Notes under the pieces: model-generated | The model's input: the letters and a program-made list of their open reading frames with translations, nothing else | Database searches by the model: none | Told to the model about the DNA's origin: nothing | Shown here: positions 11,578 through 22,187 of the stretch, in pieces | Numbering within the stretch: the first letter of the stretch is position 1 | Layout of the letters: each line of letters begins with the position of its first letter | Program-made: the position numbers and the translations under genes | Assembly (NCBI GenBank): GCA_033398695.1 | Contig: CM065802.1 | Span: 142,028,096 to 142,092,095 of the forward strand | From: Orobanche coerulescens | Taxonomy: Eukaryota > Streptophyta > Magnoliopsida > Lamiales > Orobanchaceae | Reading direction: 5' to 3' | DNA: 64,000 bases

Positions 11578-11800
11578 TATCGGCCGGCTATCGCCGACAG
11601 TTCGACCGATACCCATACTAATGCCGTGAAGAGAGTCTATCGACCCCCTTATCGGCCGAAAGGCTCTGGAAGTTCGAAGGTGAAGAAATTTACATATCGG
11701 CCAGCCTATCGGCCGATAGGCCCGACCGATACCCATACTGCAATGCCGCAGAGAGTCTATCGACCCACCCTATCGTAGAAAGGCTCTGGAAGTGCTCGGC
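11578..11800 (-). promoter_or_regulatory. Palindrome array (TATCGGCCGATA core) upstream of LTR TATA box
   Basis: Repeated TATCGGCCGA-type motifs, including the 16-base palindrome CCTATCGGCCGATAGG near 11706-11721, embedded in a duplicated unit of about 125 bp. The array ends about 20 bases upstream of the TATA box on the minus strand. Placement in U3 suggests transcription factor sites; this is inference. Confidence 0.65.
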
Positions 11801-12101
11801 CAAAAATCGAAACGACCATAACTCTCTCGTCAGGACTCCGATTGACTCACCGTTTGAACCATTGGAAAGCTAACTCGATGTTCTATAATATTGCAAAGAT
11901 TTATAATTTTGGAGTCACCAAAATTAATGGTGATCTAACAAAGTCGAACTCATATGAGGAAAGTTGAAACAACGAACAATAACGAGAATACAATTCAACA
12001 GTTGACAGGAAGGACATACTGAAAGATACATGAGGGTCACTATGACCGAGAAATATACCAAAAATGAAAATACAAGGGAAAGAAAAATACCGGATATTAC
12101 A

Positions 12102-12119
12102 TTCTACCCCTCTAAAAAA
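12102..12119 (-). other. Polypurine tract of element A
   Basis: Minus-strand TTTTTTAGAGGGGTAGAA abuts the 3' LTR start TGTAATATCC. It primes plus-strand DNA synthesis in LTR retrotransposons. Confidence 0.85.
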
Positions 12120-12137
12120 TAAGTTTCGTCCCGAAAC

Positions 12138-13461
12138 TTAAGAAACAAACAACTCCGGGTACCTAGCACGCATGCTATCCTCGGTTTCCCAAGTTGCCTC
12201 CTCAACACCGTGTCTCGACCACTGAACTTTGACCAAAGGGATGGTCTTATGCCTCAGTCGTTTCTCACGATGCTCCAAAATCTTCAAAGGACGCTCCTCA
12301 AAAGTAATATCTTCAGCAATATCAATCTCGCCATAATCGATGACGTGACTAGGATCCGGAACATATTTCCTCAACTGGGAAACATGAAAAACGCTATGAA
12401 CATGACTCAAGGCCGGAGGTAACGCCAAACGGTATGCTAACCCACCGACTCGCTCGAGAATCTCGAAGGGGCCGATAAATCTCGGACTCAACTTCCTTTT
12501 CTTCCCGAAACGGAAAACTCCTCTCGTTGGCGACACCTTCAGCAAAACATGGTCTCCCACCTCAAATTCTAAAGGTCTACGACGGACATCGGCATATGAC
12601 TTTTGTCGACTCTGGGCCGTCAACATCCGTTCTCGAATTAATTCTATCTTCCGCCTCGTCTCTAAAACGACATCCGGCTCGGTCCCGACTAAATCGGACG
12701 CCTCATTCCAACAAATCGGCGATCGACATCGTCGCCCATAAAGTGCCTCATACGGTGCCATCCGAATCGACGCGTGCCAACTATTGTTGTACGTGAATTC
12801 GATCAATGGCAAATGCTCCTCCCAGTCACTGCTCCAATCGAGGGCACAAGCACGCAACATGTCCTCGAATGTCTGGATAGTGCGTTCCGACTGTCCATCC
12901 GATCGGGATGAAAAGAGGTACTCAAACGCAACCGGGTACCTAACGCCTTATGCACCGCCCGCGAAGTGCGATACAAAACGGCCGTCACGATCCGAAACAA
13001 TAGACTTGAGTACCGTGAAGTCTCACGATCTGCGCAATAAACACACGAGCTAACTTCTCCGGCCCCAAGTGTCCTTGATTCCCAGAAAATGTGCCGACTT
13101 GGTCAAAGCGATCAACAATCACCCAAACCATATTCATGCCCGACCTCGATATCGGCACACTCGTAACGAAATCCAACGATATATCATCCCATTTCCATTC
13201 CTAACGGAAGTGATCGCAATAACTCACCGGTCGATGCTCGATTTTGACCTGCTTGCTAGTCAAACATCTCGACACAAACTGTGTGTCTTCCTCATTCATA
13301 TCATTCCACCAGAAATTTCTCCTCGTGTCCTTGTACATCTTACTCGCACAGGATGAACGGAATAAGGTGTAGCATGGGCCTCCGTAAAATACTCGCCTCA
13401 ACTCCGAGTCGTTCGGCACACAAAGCCGACTGAATCTCAAAACGCCATCCTCGTGAATCAC
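12138..13461 (-). pseudogene. Element A integrase, fragmented
   Basis: The C-terminal 240 codons (12138-12860) are open: the end of the catalytic core ([25 protein letters not shown]), the GPFEILERVG domain, and the VKVQWSRHGVEEATWE tail of Tekay/Del-type integrases. Upstream, pieces at 12803-13000, 12985-13176 and 13201-13461 carry parts of the catalytic core and the HHCC zinc finger in shifting frames. At least three frameshifts separate them, so no functional integrase is encoded as written. Several breaks lie in GC-rich or CAG/CTG contexts. Confidence 0.88.
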
Positions 13462-13559
13462 AAACCCGGAGACTTTCCTTTAAGAACGTTCTCTGGATTT
13501 GAGCAATCATCGGATCCTCTAATTGCTTGATTTAATTTCATCGATCAAAGACGACGAAA

Positions 13560-14870
13560 TTTCTAAGGCACAAAGTTGCCCGACAGATCCAGCGGCAAAA
13601 CCTCAACATCTAACCCGATCAAAGCCCGCCGAAGCTCGGGCGAGGCGTAAGGACCTCAAGCGTTCGCAACGCAATCGGTTTCGACTCAAGGCGTCGGCCA
13701 CGACATTCGCCTGGATGATAAAGGATTTCGAGGTCATAATCCTTAATCAACTCTAACCACCTCCTCCGCCTCATATTCAACTCTCGAGTAAATATGTACT
13801 TAGACTTTTATGATCGGTAAAAATCGACATGCAGAGCCGAAAAGATAGTGACGCCAAATCTTGAGTGCAAAGACCACCGCCGCTAACTCCAAATCGTGAG
13901 TAGGGTAGTTAAGCTCATACGGCCTCAATCTGTCTCGACGCATAGGCAATGGTCTTGCCGTCCGCATCAATACGCACCCAAGACCACGACCAAGCATCGC
14001 TAAAACGGCGAAACCCTCGTTGCCACATGGCAATGCCAAAACCGGGGCTGAAGTCAAACGCTTCTTCACTCCTCAAAACTCGGCTTCCTCTCATCGGTCC
14101 GCATTTAACTTCTCGGATTTACGGAGCAATCGTGTAAGTGGTCGAGCTAGTTTTGAGAAACCCTCACGAACCTACGGTAGTAGCCACCAAACCCAAGAAA
14201 CTACGGACCTCCTTCACATTTGTGGCGATGCCCAATCCAACACCGCCTCAATTTTCATGGATCTACTCGAACTCCCTCTTGAAATCACGTGGCCCAAAAC
14301 ATCACTTCTTTCAGAACTCACATTTCGAGAACTTCGCATAGAGTTGCTCGGTCCTCAAAATGTCTAACACTACCCGCAAATGATGGGCATGCTCTTCCTC
14401 GTTCCTCGAATAAATAAGAATATCGTCAATGAAGACGACGACACACCTATCCAAATACTCGATAAAGACTTTGTTCATCAATCGCATGAACACCGCGCCG
14501 CGTTAGTTAACCCGAAAGGCATAACTACAAACTCATAATGTCCGTGTCTCGTCCGAAAAGGCTGTTTGCACGTCGGACTCCCTCACCGGAGTGATAGTAC
14601 CCCGATCTCAAATCAATCTTCGAGAATACCGCAGCTCCAGAATCGGTCGAACAAGTCGTCAATCCTCGGCAAAGGATACTTGTTCTTGATGGTCACCTTG
14701 TTTAGTTCGCGATAGTCGATACACAAACGTAGCGAACCATCCTTCTTCCGCACAAACAGGACCGGTGCGCCCCAAGGCGAGGCGCTCGGTCGAACATACC
14801 CCGACTCAAGAAGCTCACTCAATCGCTTCTTCAACTCGGACATCTCTCGAAGGTGCCATGCGATACGGCG
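13560..14870 (-). pseudogene. Element A reverse transcriptase and RNase H, fragmented
   Basis: RT entry ([22 protein letters not shown], split as [13 protein letters not shown] and VLFVRKKDG) and the [10 protein letters not shown] motif lie at 14613-14843. The polymerase active site [10 protein letters not shown] is at 14311-14493. The RNase H region ([21 protein letters not shown], read as [11 protein letters not shown] and [10 protein letters not shown]) is at 13800-14069, but the first catalytic Asp segment is garbled by a shift. Frames change at least four times. The polymerase would be primed by tRNA-iMet and copy the element RNA in virus-like particles; this copy cannot do so as read. 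Confidence 0.87.
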
Positions 14871-14966
14871 CCTTCGAAATAGAGCCGCGCCCGCTCTAAC
14901 TCTATAGCAATCTCAACCTCACGGTCCGGTGGCAATCCCGGTCGTCAGAAATACATCAGAAACTCA

Positions 14967-15420
14967 TTAACGACCGGAATCGACGAAAGCTCGACTCCAC
15001 CATCCTCCGCCTTTAAGGCATAGCACCAATAACCGTACACCCCTTTCGCAGAGACTCATCGCCTTCAAGGCATTAATAACGACTCGGTTTCCCCTCTTTC
15101 GCCCGCGAAAGAGTGCTCTCTTGTCCTCGGCTAACATAGTGATGATCCTCGTGCGGTAGTTCATGATCGCACCATGCCGCTCGAGCCAATCATCACCAAG
15201 AATCAAATCCTCACCCTCGATACTCACAACAATAAGATTAGAGGGCCAAGTCCTCTCACAAATAAGTACAGAGCAGTCTCGAACCTCCTGATCACCAACG
15301 ATCCTATCGCCGCTAGGAAGCTTAACGATGAAGGGTTCACAAGGCGTCAAACGGTCGAGACTCAAACGACGCACACAATCCAGAGATATGAACGAATGCG
15401 TAGCACCTAATCGAAAAGCA
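14967..15420 (-). pseudogene. Element A aspartic protease, frameshifted at the active site
   Basis: The frame 14967-15374 shows the retropepsin C-terminal half, including LILGDDWLERHGAIMNYRTR. The active-site Asp-Ser-Gly motif is at about 15400-15415 but has lost one base within it, placing it out of frame with the rest. The protease would mature Gag-Pol. Loss of a single base in a TCAGG context fits the indel pattern seen across this element. Confidence 0.82.
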
Positions 15421-15639
15421 CACCGACAGGATGAGAAAGAATATAAACGGTACTGCCGCCACGGTAGCCTGGATCATCGGCTCTCCGCATCTCATAGACA
15501 CGCGGATGGGCGGAGCCGACAGAAGCTCCCCTTAGAGGGTCGACCCGACCTCTCCCCGACTAGCACTCGGCGGAGACCGAGGAGCAAACGATCCACGATT
15601 CACACTTGGTTCCCTAGGCTGGAATGGAAGCCGGGCGCC

Positions 15640-16697
15640 AAGAATTTTCTCCCTCTCAAAGACAGACGGCTCTGTGGCCCGTCAGCCACTGCGATTACAC
15701 GTCGGCAAAGGGCTCAAACAAGTACGACCGATGTGGCCCGTCGACCACAATTGAAACACTTCACATCACGAAAAGGAGCACCGGTAGTTCCACGAGGACC
15801 CGGTGGAACGAGCCGACCACCGCCGGGAAGTTAGCGATTGGGATCTCTGTGACCCCCACTCTTGTGGCCCGAAAAGTTCCCGGACTTACGCTTCTTACTC
15901 TCGCGGGCCGCCTCACTCGCCGTCACCGACATATCATAAGCAAGGGCCGTACTCGATAATCCTTCAATGTAGTGCATACGAGCCCGACATATAGTCCCGG
16001 ATCGGCAACTTCATCCGTCTGGAGAAATGGAAAATCTTGTCACTCTCCTCGACAACTTGGGTCTTCACATAACCCAACTCTTTGTTAAAATCAGCAATGG
16101 CTTGAGCTACGGGGATATCCCGTGGTTGAGCATCATAAAAGCATGTACCCGAGCCTCGTCGATCGCCACGGCAATATTGATCTCCATAAACACTTGAAAC
16201 TCAGCCCACGAAGAAGCATGTTCTTAGGGCCCAACGGCCTCCCACCCGACCGTAGCGACCCCAGTAAGAAAATATACAGCAAAAGGGACTCAACGTTCCT
16301 CGCGACACATAGTGGCACCGACGACCTTAGATATCTCCTTACTCCACGCTTCCCAGCCCTTCGGGTCGGAAGCTCCGGTAAAGTGAGGAGGATGCATCTT
16401 GATGACATCTTGGAGCCAACGATCCGCTCCTCCCCGATTAGCGTGGGCCTGATCCGGGTTCTGAACAGACTGAGCTATCGCCGCCATTTGGTTCAACATT
16501 TGTTGCATTACGGCCGCGATACCAAGATCGGCACGCTCCCGAGAAGAAGCATGGCTATGACGGTCGCCGATCGCCGGCTCGGAAGATCGTGACGTGGCCG
16601 CCCCATTGCCCCACGTCCCGGCCGCGTCCACGACCACGACCGCGACCACGACCTCTTCAAGCATCCATACTGGAGTTAAATAAGTAGCAAAAGCCAT
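15640..16697 (-). pseudogene. Element A gag, fragmented
   Basis: N-terminal frame 16290-16697 starts at an ATG about 200 bases inside the 5' LTR and contains the capsid-type entry motif PPHFTGASDPKGWEAW. A second frame (16133-16408) continues it. A CCHC zinc knuckle begins CFNCGR near 15750 and is broken by a one-base shift in a CGACGGGCC context before its last Cys. Gag packages the element RNA; this copy is not functional as written. Confidence 0.8.
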
Positions 16698-16885
16698 ACG
16701 AGGATCGACAAGAAAAGAACAATCACAAGTCGAGAATCAAGGGTACGATACAAGGAATTAATGAACAGAGGAAAGAAAACTTACGGACCTTTGGTAATCT
16801 GGAATCATGGCAATGTGACGATGATGTGCAAAACCAAACACCACAAGACCCAATAAACCAACAAGCCTAGGTATCCATAAACCTA

Positions 16886-16898
16886 GAGCTCGATACCA
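16886..16898 (-). other. Primer-binding site of element A (tRNA-iMet type)
   Basis: Minus strand TGGTATCGAGCTC, five bases inside the 5' LTR boundary at 16904. It matches the 3' end of initiator Met tRNA at its first seven bases and then diverges with a one-base slip. Confidence 0.8.
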
Positions 16899-16903
16899 TT
16901 TTC

Positions 16904-18766
16904 CGTAACACCCCGGGATATCCGAGGTATATTACGCCGTGAATCCCTATATGGGACCCACCAGCCGAACAAAGACATCATACACAACGACTCACCGAAA
17001 CGATAAAATAACACCACGTCATAAAGACGCAAAGCGAACAATCCACCGGTTCAACCGGCCAATATAACATCATCATCCAACACAACATAAACACAACAAT
17101 ACAATCTGGACGAACAAGAACTCTTAAGTACTCGAGTACAGCTATTAGTTCAAAAGCCATAAAAGATGAAAAGACAAAAAGACATTAAGACGTCTCTTAT
17201 GCACAATCATCACGCATGGCCATCATCCGTATCGGTCCAAAGACCCGCCGTCCCGATGAACCTGACCTGAAATTCATAAAACGAATTTCCCCAAAACGGG
17301 TCCCCAGAGGGGTTAGCAATTACGCTAGTACAAGTAACCAGATGAACAACTTACATCTTACACATATAGTAAATGCATGCAATAAAGAAAACCATTCGAA
17401 AGCACTCATTTCCGGAAATGCCAATATCAAATCACATTAGTAAAATTCACCACAATTAACCGTCGATCCACACCTCCGTGGACCCCTACCGAGACCCCGT
17501 CGGATCTAACCCGTAGTGGTTAAAAGCAAAGCTCGTCGATCCACACCTCCGTGGACCCCTACCGAGACCCCGTCGAGTCTAACCCGTAGTGAGCATACAC
17601 ACACACACAATTTCTCATACAAAACTACTATGCCAAGATTGTAAGTTCATAAGGATACTTGCCTCGATTAAATAGACGGTGACACGAACGGAACGGAAGA
17701 GTTGAACACGACCACAAGGAACCGGCGGAAATGAACCTAACGATTTGAATAGCACAATCACAACCACTTCTAAACGATTATGGAAATGGAATACTCCCGG
17801 AAACCCGCCTACGATTCATGTATATTCGTATACAAACAACAACGAGGGCGGACCACAACCGAACCCTCTCGATTCCGTAAAAATCACGAAATATACCATG
17901 AATCCGTAGGGAAATTAAGAATACCAACAAGAATAATCATATTCATCATGAATCCATCAACGAAACGGAAAGAATCGGACAAAACCCCAAAATCCCCAAT
18001 TATCCAAAAAGGTAGGGTTTCAAGAGATATTACCTTGAGTGATTCAAGTATTAAGATCCGTAGAACACGCGTTAGATTGATTATCCGAGCCTCACAACCG
18101 AAAAGAAATGATGAAAATCGACCCCGGATGAAGAACTCTCCTCTATATTCTCTCTCTCGCGACGCGATGGAAAAATGGGGAAGGAAATGAGCATTCGCTC
18201 AAAACAACACATTTATAGTGTAACAATGAGAACCTATCGGCCCGGCTATCGGTAGACAGTTCGACCGATACCCATACGGAATGCCGGCAGTAGAGTCTAT
18301 CGACCCCCCTTATCGGCCGAAAGGCTCCTGGAAGTTCGAAGGTGAAGAAATTTACATATCGGCCAGCCTATCGGCCGATAGGCCCGACCGATACCCATAC
18401 AGAATGCCGGCAGTAGAGTCTATCGACCCACCCTATCGGCCGAAAGGCTCCTGGAAGTGCTCGGCCAAAAACTGAAACGACCATAACTCTCTCGTCCGGA
18501 CTCCGATTGACTCACCGTTTGAACCATTGGAAAGCTAACTCGATGTTCTATAATATTGCAAAGATTTATAATTTTGGAGTCACCAAAATTAATGGTGATC
18601 TAACAAAGTCGAACTCATATGAGGAAAGTTGAAACAACGAACAATAACGAGAATACAATTCAACAGTTGACAGGAAGGACATACTGAAAGATACATGAGG
18701 GTCACTATGACCGAGAAATATACCAAAAATGAAAATACAAGGGAAAGAAAAATACCGGATATTACA
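16904..18766 (-). repeat. Element A 5' LTR
   Basis: 1,863 bp, nearly identical to 10244-12101 apart from scattered small indels and substitutions, mostly at CAG/CTG/CCGG sites. The first base at the internal side is C instead of T. TATA box about 18210-18219 (minus), palindrome array about 18232-18470. This would be the promoter LTR. Confidence 0.92.
18232..18470 (-). promoter_or_regulatory. Palindrome array in element A 5' LTR
   Basis: Same array as in the 3' LTR, here with more complete motifs: TATCGGCCGAAAGG twice and CCTATCGGCCGATAGG once, in two units that both carry CCGATACCCATAC. It lies next to the TATA box on the minus strand. Confidence 0.65.
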
Positions 18767-18771
18767 ATGAA

Positions 18772-20220
18772 AAATCAAGGTAGAATATAAAATTTAAATA
18801 AATAAGAATCTACAAAATAAAAAATGCCAAGTATGAGAAAAAGTTGCTCTAGATGCGTGACAGTATTTTATTAATGCAAAAAACTCGCTAGTGATACATA
18901 TTCTTAGGTTCAGCCACTTGGAGTTCCTCACCGTGGCAGAGCACAACGAAAAACCAAAAATATGAGGCAAAGATTCAACCACTCGAACCAGTTTATAATT
19001 TATATAACTGTACCCGTCCGAAATCTGACTTAAAGATGAATTTACTATGCGTTTTCATCCCAAACAAATATAGTGATACCCGAAATAATATAGCTAGGAT
19101 CCAACCATCTGAAACCTATTTAGGTATTATGTATTTATACCCGTCTCAAACTCGATTATAAGATAATTTTAGTACATATTCTCCTCGCAAATCTATATAG
19201 TTATATGCACTAATTATCCAAATTTATTAAAGTATATAAAATCTAAATAATCAAATATAAGTTGTTCTAATAATTGAGCAAATTAAATTTTCACTAATAA
19301 ATTAAACTATATATTTGTTCAACTTAATAATTGGCCAAATTAAACACAATAAAAATAAAATTTTTAAGCTTGTGTGAAATAACTATGGGGTTGAAAAATA
19401 CACATTGAATCATAAGTATTTATTTAAGTTCTTCATTGGTGGAGTTCTATTTTAAATCGATGTGGTCAAAATATTTAATTCTATTTATTTAAGTTATCAA
19501 TCGGTTAAGTACTATTTTAAATCAATATGTGATTCAAATATTTAATAAATAGGAATCCAAAATTAAGAGAATGCCACATAGGAAAGAGAATTAATGTGTG
19601 CTTATAATCCGTAACGCTATTATATATATATATATATATATATAACCAGAGTGATTTCAATGCCTATCCTCCAAACATACTACTAGATTGCTATTTTCTC
19701 TGCTTTATTTCTATTGATACTTACTGATTCAATTGATTGTTAGTAATTGAAACTACTTTCTATTGATTAAAATTAAATTTTGATGATTAAGAAATTAATT
19801 CACTGCTATTATTATTAGATTATTATTATTATACAAGTTATTACTATAGATTCAATTTCAATGGGTTATTAAAAAAATCATTTATCTTTATAAGGAAATA
19901 GTATCCTAATATTAGCTGTTATAATATCTAATACTAATAAACAATGTTCAGTTTGAGCTGAACCTGAATAAACTCTAAAGAATTCGAGCTAGAAATTATA
20001 GAGAGTACTTGGAACAGCACAGGGATAGGTCCCGACTAGACAATCCAACGTTCGATGTCAGATATATTTCTTGAGAATATCCAGTAAAGTAACGGTATAA
20101 ATTTTGGGTTTTGAAACTACAAAGATAAAACAAAGTGACTCAAAATCTAATTACTTTAAGTTTTTGCCCCATAACCCAAATCTGTTGCAAACTACCGAAA
20201 TGTTCCCTAAATAATATTTG
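18772..20220. other. AT-rich intergenic DNA
   Basis: No coding signal. Holds a (TA)n microsatellite at about 19619-19643. Two related stretches of about 60 bases (from 18786 and from 19533), both reading AAAT..AAATAA..AATC..AAAAT...ATGCCA, suggest a dispersed AT-rich repeat. Confidence 0.5.
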
Positions 20221-20228
20221 GCCTGATT

Positions 20229-20473
20229 GTGCACTCAATCCCATCAACTGACGACTCGGGTAGGATGTTTCTGGAAAAAGCAGTGTTAACCTCAGGCGTC
20301 TTTTCCCTTCCATTTACTTTTCTCGATGTCACTAAGAACATAAATTTGAAATCCTTGGAGTTAGGCGGTGCGAGGCAGACGGTGAAGAAAGTTGTCCGAC
20401 TTTTTGGGTAACTTTCTGTTTCAACGTGACCGAAAAAGATTACTAGCGCAACCGTATCGGCATGTAAGAGTGT
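20229..20473 (+). other. Possible exon relic, unrecognised
   Basis: A 60-codon frame (20229-20411) and an overlapping frame ending RDRKRLLAQPYRH just before a donor-like GTAAGAG (about 20465). Base composition is higher in GC than the surroundings. I do not recognise the protein. The donor-like segment is repeated at about 20627. It could be a decayed gene fragment or chance. Confidence 0.2.
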
Positions 20474-21330
20474 TCATGAGCCCTATTTTTGGTCGTCGAA
20501 GTTTATATGTTTTCTGTTTGTATTTATTTACTATTTTGAAGATAATAATTTCATATGACGATATGATAATTTCAGATTTGGGGTATTCTCTCGTCCGCAT
20601 GTCAATTGAGAATGTTCATTACACAACCGTATCGACATGTAAATAGGGCTGGCAATTTCCGACACGACATGATAACCCGACACGAACACGCACGAAATTA
20701 ATGGGTTAGTGTTTGGCCTTATCGTGTTCGTGTTCTTATCGTGTCGACACGATAAGAACACGCTAATTTCGTATCGAGTTCGTGTCGGGTTCGTGTCGTG
20801 TTCGTATAACACGATAACTTTCGTGTTCGTGTCGTGTCGTGTCGTGTTCGTGTAACCCGATAATATTTATATATTATTAGCATTAATTTTATTATCATTT
20901 TAAATATTTTTAGTTTATTTTCTAATTTTTTATTTGAATTTATCGATTCGTGTCGTGTCAACACGAAAAATATCGTGTCATATCGTGTCCGTGTCGTGTT
21001 CGTGTTGTGTCCGTGTTTCAACTTTTCGTGTCATGTTCGTGTTAATGTCGGGCATATACTTAACGGGTCGTGTTCGTATTTGACCTTATCGTGTCGTGTC
21101 GTTATCGTGTCGACCCGATAACGACCCGACACGCACGAATTGTCATCCCTACATGTAGGATTAGTTCTCATCCCTATTTTGCTTGCTGGAGTTTATATGT
21201 TTATCCTTTCCTGCTCTTGAAGACGACTTATCGCCTAAAAACTTGGTTATTTCTGTAATATAATGCTTGTTTATTGTTAACAGAGCCCTATTTTTGTTCG
21301 TCGGAGTTTATGTATTTTGTTACTGTTTTT
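20451..21330 (+). repeat. Imperfect tandem repeat split by a hAT-like MITE
   Basis: A segment reading ACCGTATCGGCATGTA...CCCTATTTTTGGTCGTCG then AGTTTATATGTTTTCTG (about 20450-20520) recurs at 20627-20643 plus 21152-21215 (interrupted by the MITE) and in part at 21284-21325. So two to three diverged tandem copies existed before the MITE inserted. Confidence 0.55.
20644..21151. mobile_element. hAT-like MITE rich in CGTGTCGTGTTCG repeats
   Basis: Ends TAGGGCTGGCAATTT and, inverted, TAGGGATGACAATTC form a 15-bp TIR. The 8-bp flanks CATGTAAA and CATGTAGG match at 6 of 8 positions, as expected of an ageing hAT target duplication. The 508-bp interior is non-coding and made of CGTGTCGTGTTCGTGT-type arrays on both sides of an AT-rich middle. 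Such TAGGG(G/C)TGGCAA-ended elements are a common plant hAT MITE type. Confidence 0.8.
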
Positions 21331-21664
21331 AATCTGGTCTACAGAAAATAATTTAAGTTTACCATGTTGTAATTTCGGAATGGCACATATATGGAAATCT
21401 AAAATTACCGTATGGTAATAAATAATTAGTAGTTTCCTTATCAAATTACTAGATAGTAATAATATCATATATATTTGATTAGTCAGGCTACGGTAATTAT
21501 GGTAATTATGCTCAACTATATGCTATTTATAATAACCATAATGTAGAAATCATAACCGTATAACGATTTACTTGGGTAAGTAAAATTACCATCTGGTAAT
21601 ACGAAAGTACAATTTAATCAGTATACTGAAATGCTTCACGTCAGGTTAAATTTATAACCGTTGG

Positions 21665-21961
21665 CTCCCTCCGTCCATGATCTGTTGACACTATTGTATT
21701 TTTTGGACGTCCACAATATGTTGAACCTTTCTATTTTAGAAAGTAGATATTTTTATCCCTTCAATTACATAAATTATTACTAAAATACATGATGGTTCCA
21801 CAAATGGGACCCAAAAGAATTATTTTAACACATCACCCAACAATTAAAATAGCTAATCTACTCTAAAAAATATGACCCAGAAGAATCACTTTAAGACATC
21901 ATCACAATACATTAAATATCGTGCCCATCAGTTTGGGTCAAGAGATCATGGACGGAGGGAG
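21665..21961. mobile_element. Stowaway MITE
   Basis: 297 bp with TIRs CTCCCTCCGTCCATGATCT on the left and the near-identical inverted sequence on the right (about 24 of 25 positions match). TA follows the right end; the left TA is lost. Non-coding, mobilised in trans by mariner-like transposases. Confidence 0.85.
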
Positions 21962-22187
21962 TACTATTTTAATGGTTGAGGAATGCATGTGTATCTAATG
22001 ATTTAGGAATGTATATCATAAGGTATTTAGAGATACCTAAATGTAATATGAATTCCCATATGTTCTTTGGGAAAGTATATAAATTGTAAATTATGTCATG
22101 TTTATTCGGCTAATTTTAAATCATGTGCGATGGTCTTGATATAGTGTTTTCTGTTTGTACTTTACTTACTGTTTCGAACATAATAAT

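Larger units (their letters stand above)
10244..12101 (-). repeat. Element A 3' LTR
   Basis: 1,858 bp, ending beside the polypurine tract at 12102. Holds a TATA box (CTATAAATG on minus, about 11551-11560), the palindrome array at 11578-11800 just upstream of it, and a two-copy 70-75 bp tandem repeat at 10803-10935. Confidence 0.92.
10244..18766 (-). mobile_element. Element A: full-length Ty3/gypsy chromovirus-type retrotransposon
   Basis: An 8.5-kb element with two LTRs of about 1.86 kb, an exact 5-bp target duplication ATGAA (10239-10243 and 18767-18771), a tRNA-iMet-type primer site and a polypurine tract, all minus-oriented. LTR ends are TGTAATATCC...GTGTTACA. Gene order is gag, protease, RT, RNase H, integrase. 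The integrase end carries the VKVQW...EEATWE motif typical of Tekay/Del chromoviruses. The LTRs look highly similar, which suggests a young insertion, yet the coding region is broken by many small indels. Confidence 0.93.

Noticed and set aside
11117..11736. Frames of 147 and 171 codons in element A LTR (first repeated at 17780-18190)
   Set aside because: LTR sequence duplicated at both ends; not coding.
15328..15959. Plus-strand frames of 111-168 codons
   Set aside because: Antisense to gag and protease of element A.
19619..19643. (TA)n tract as an origin or regulatory site
   Set aside because: Simple microsatellite in AT-rich DNA.
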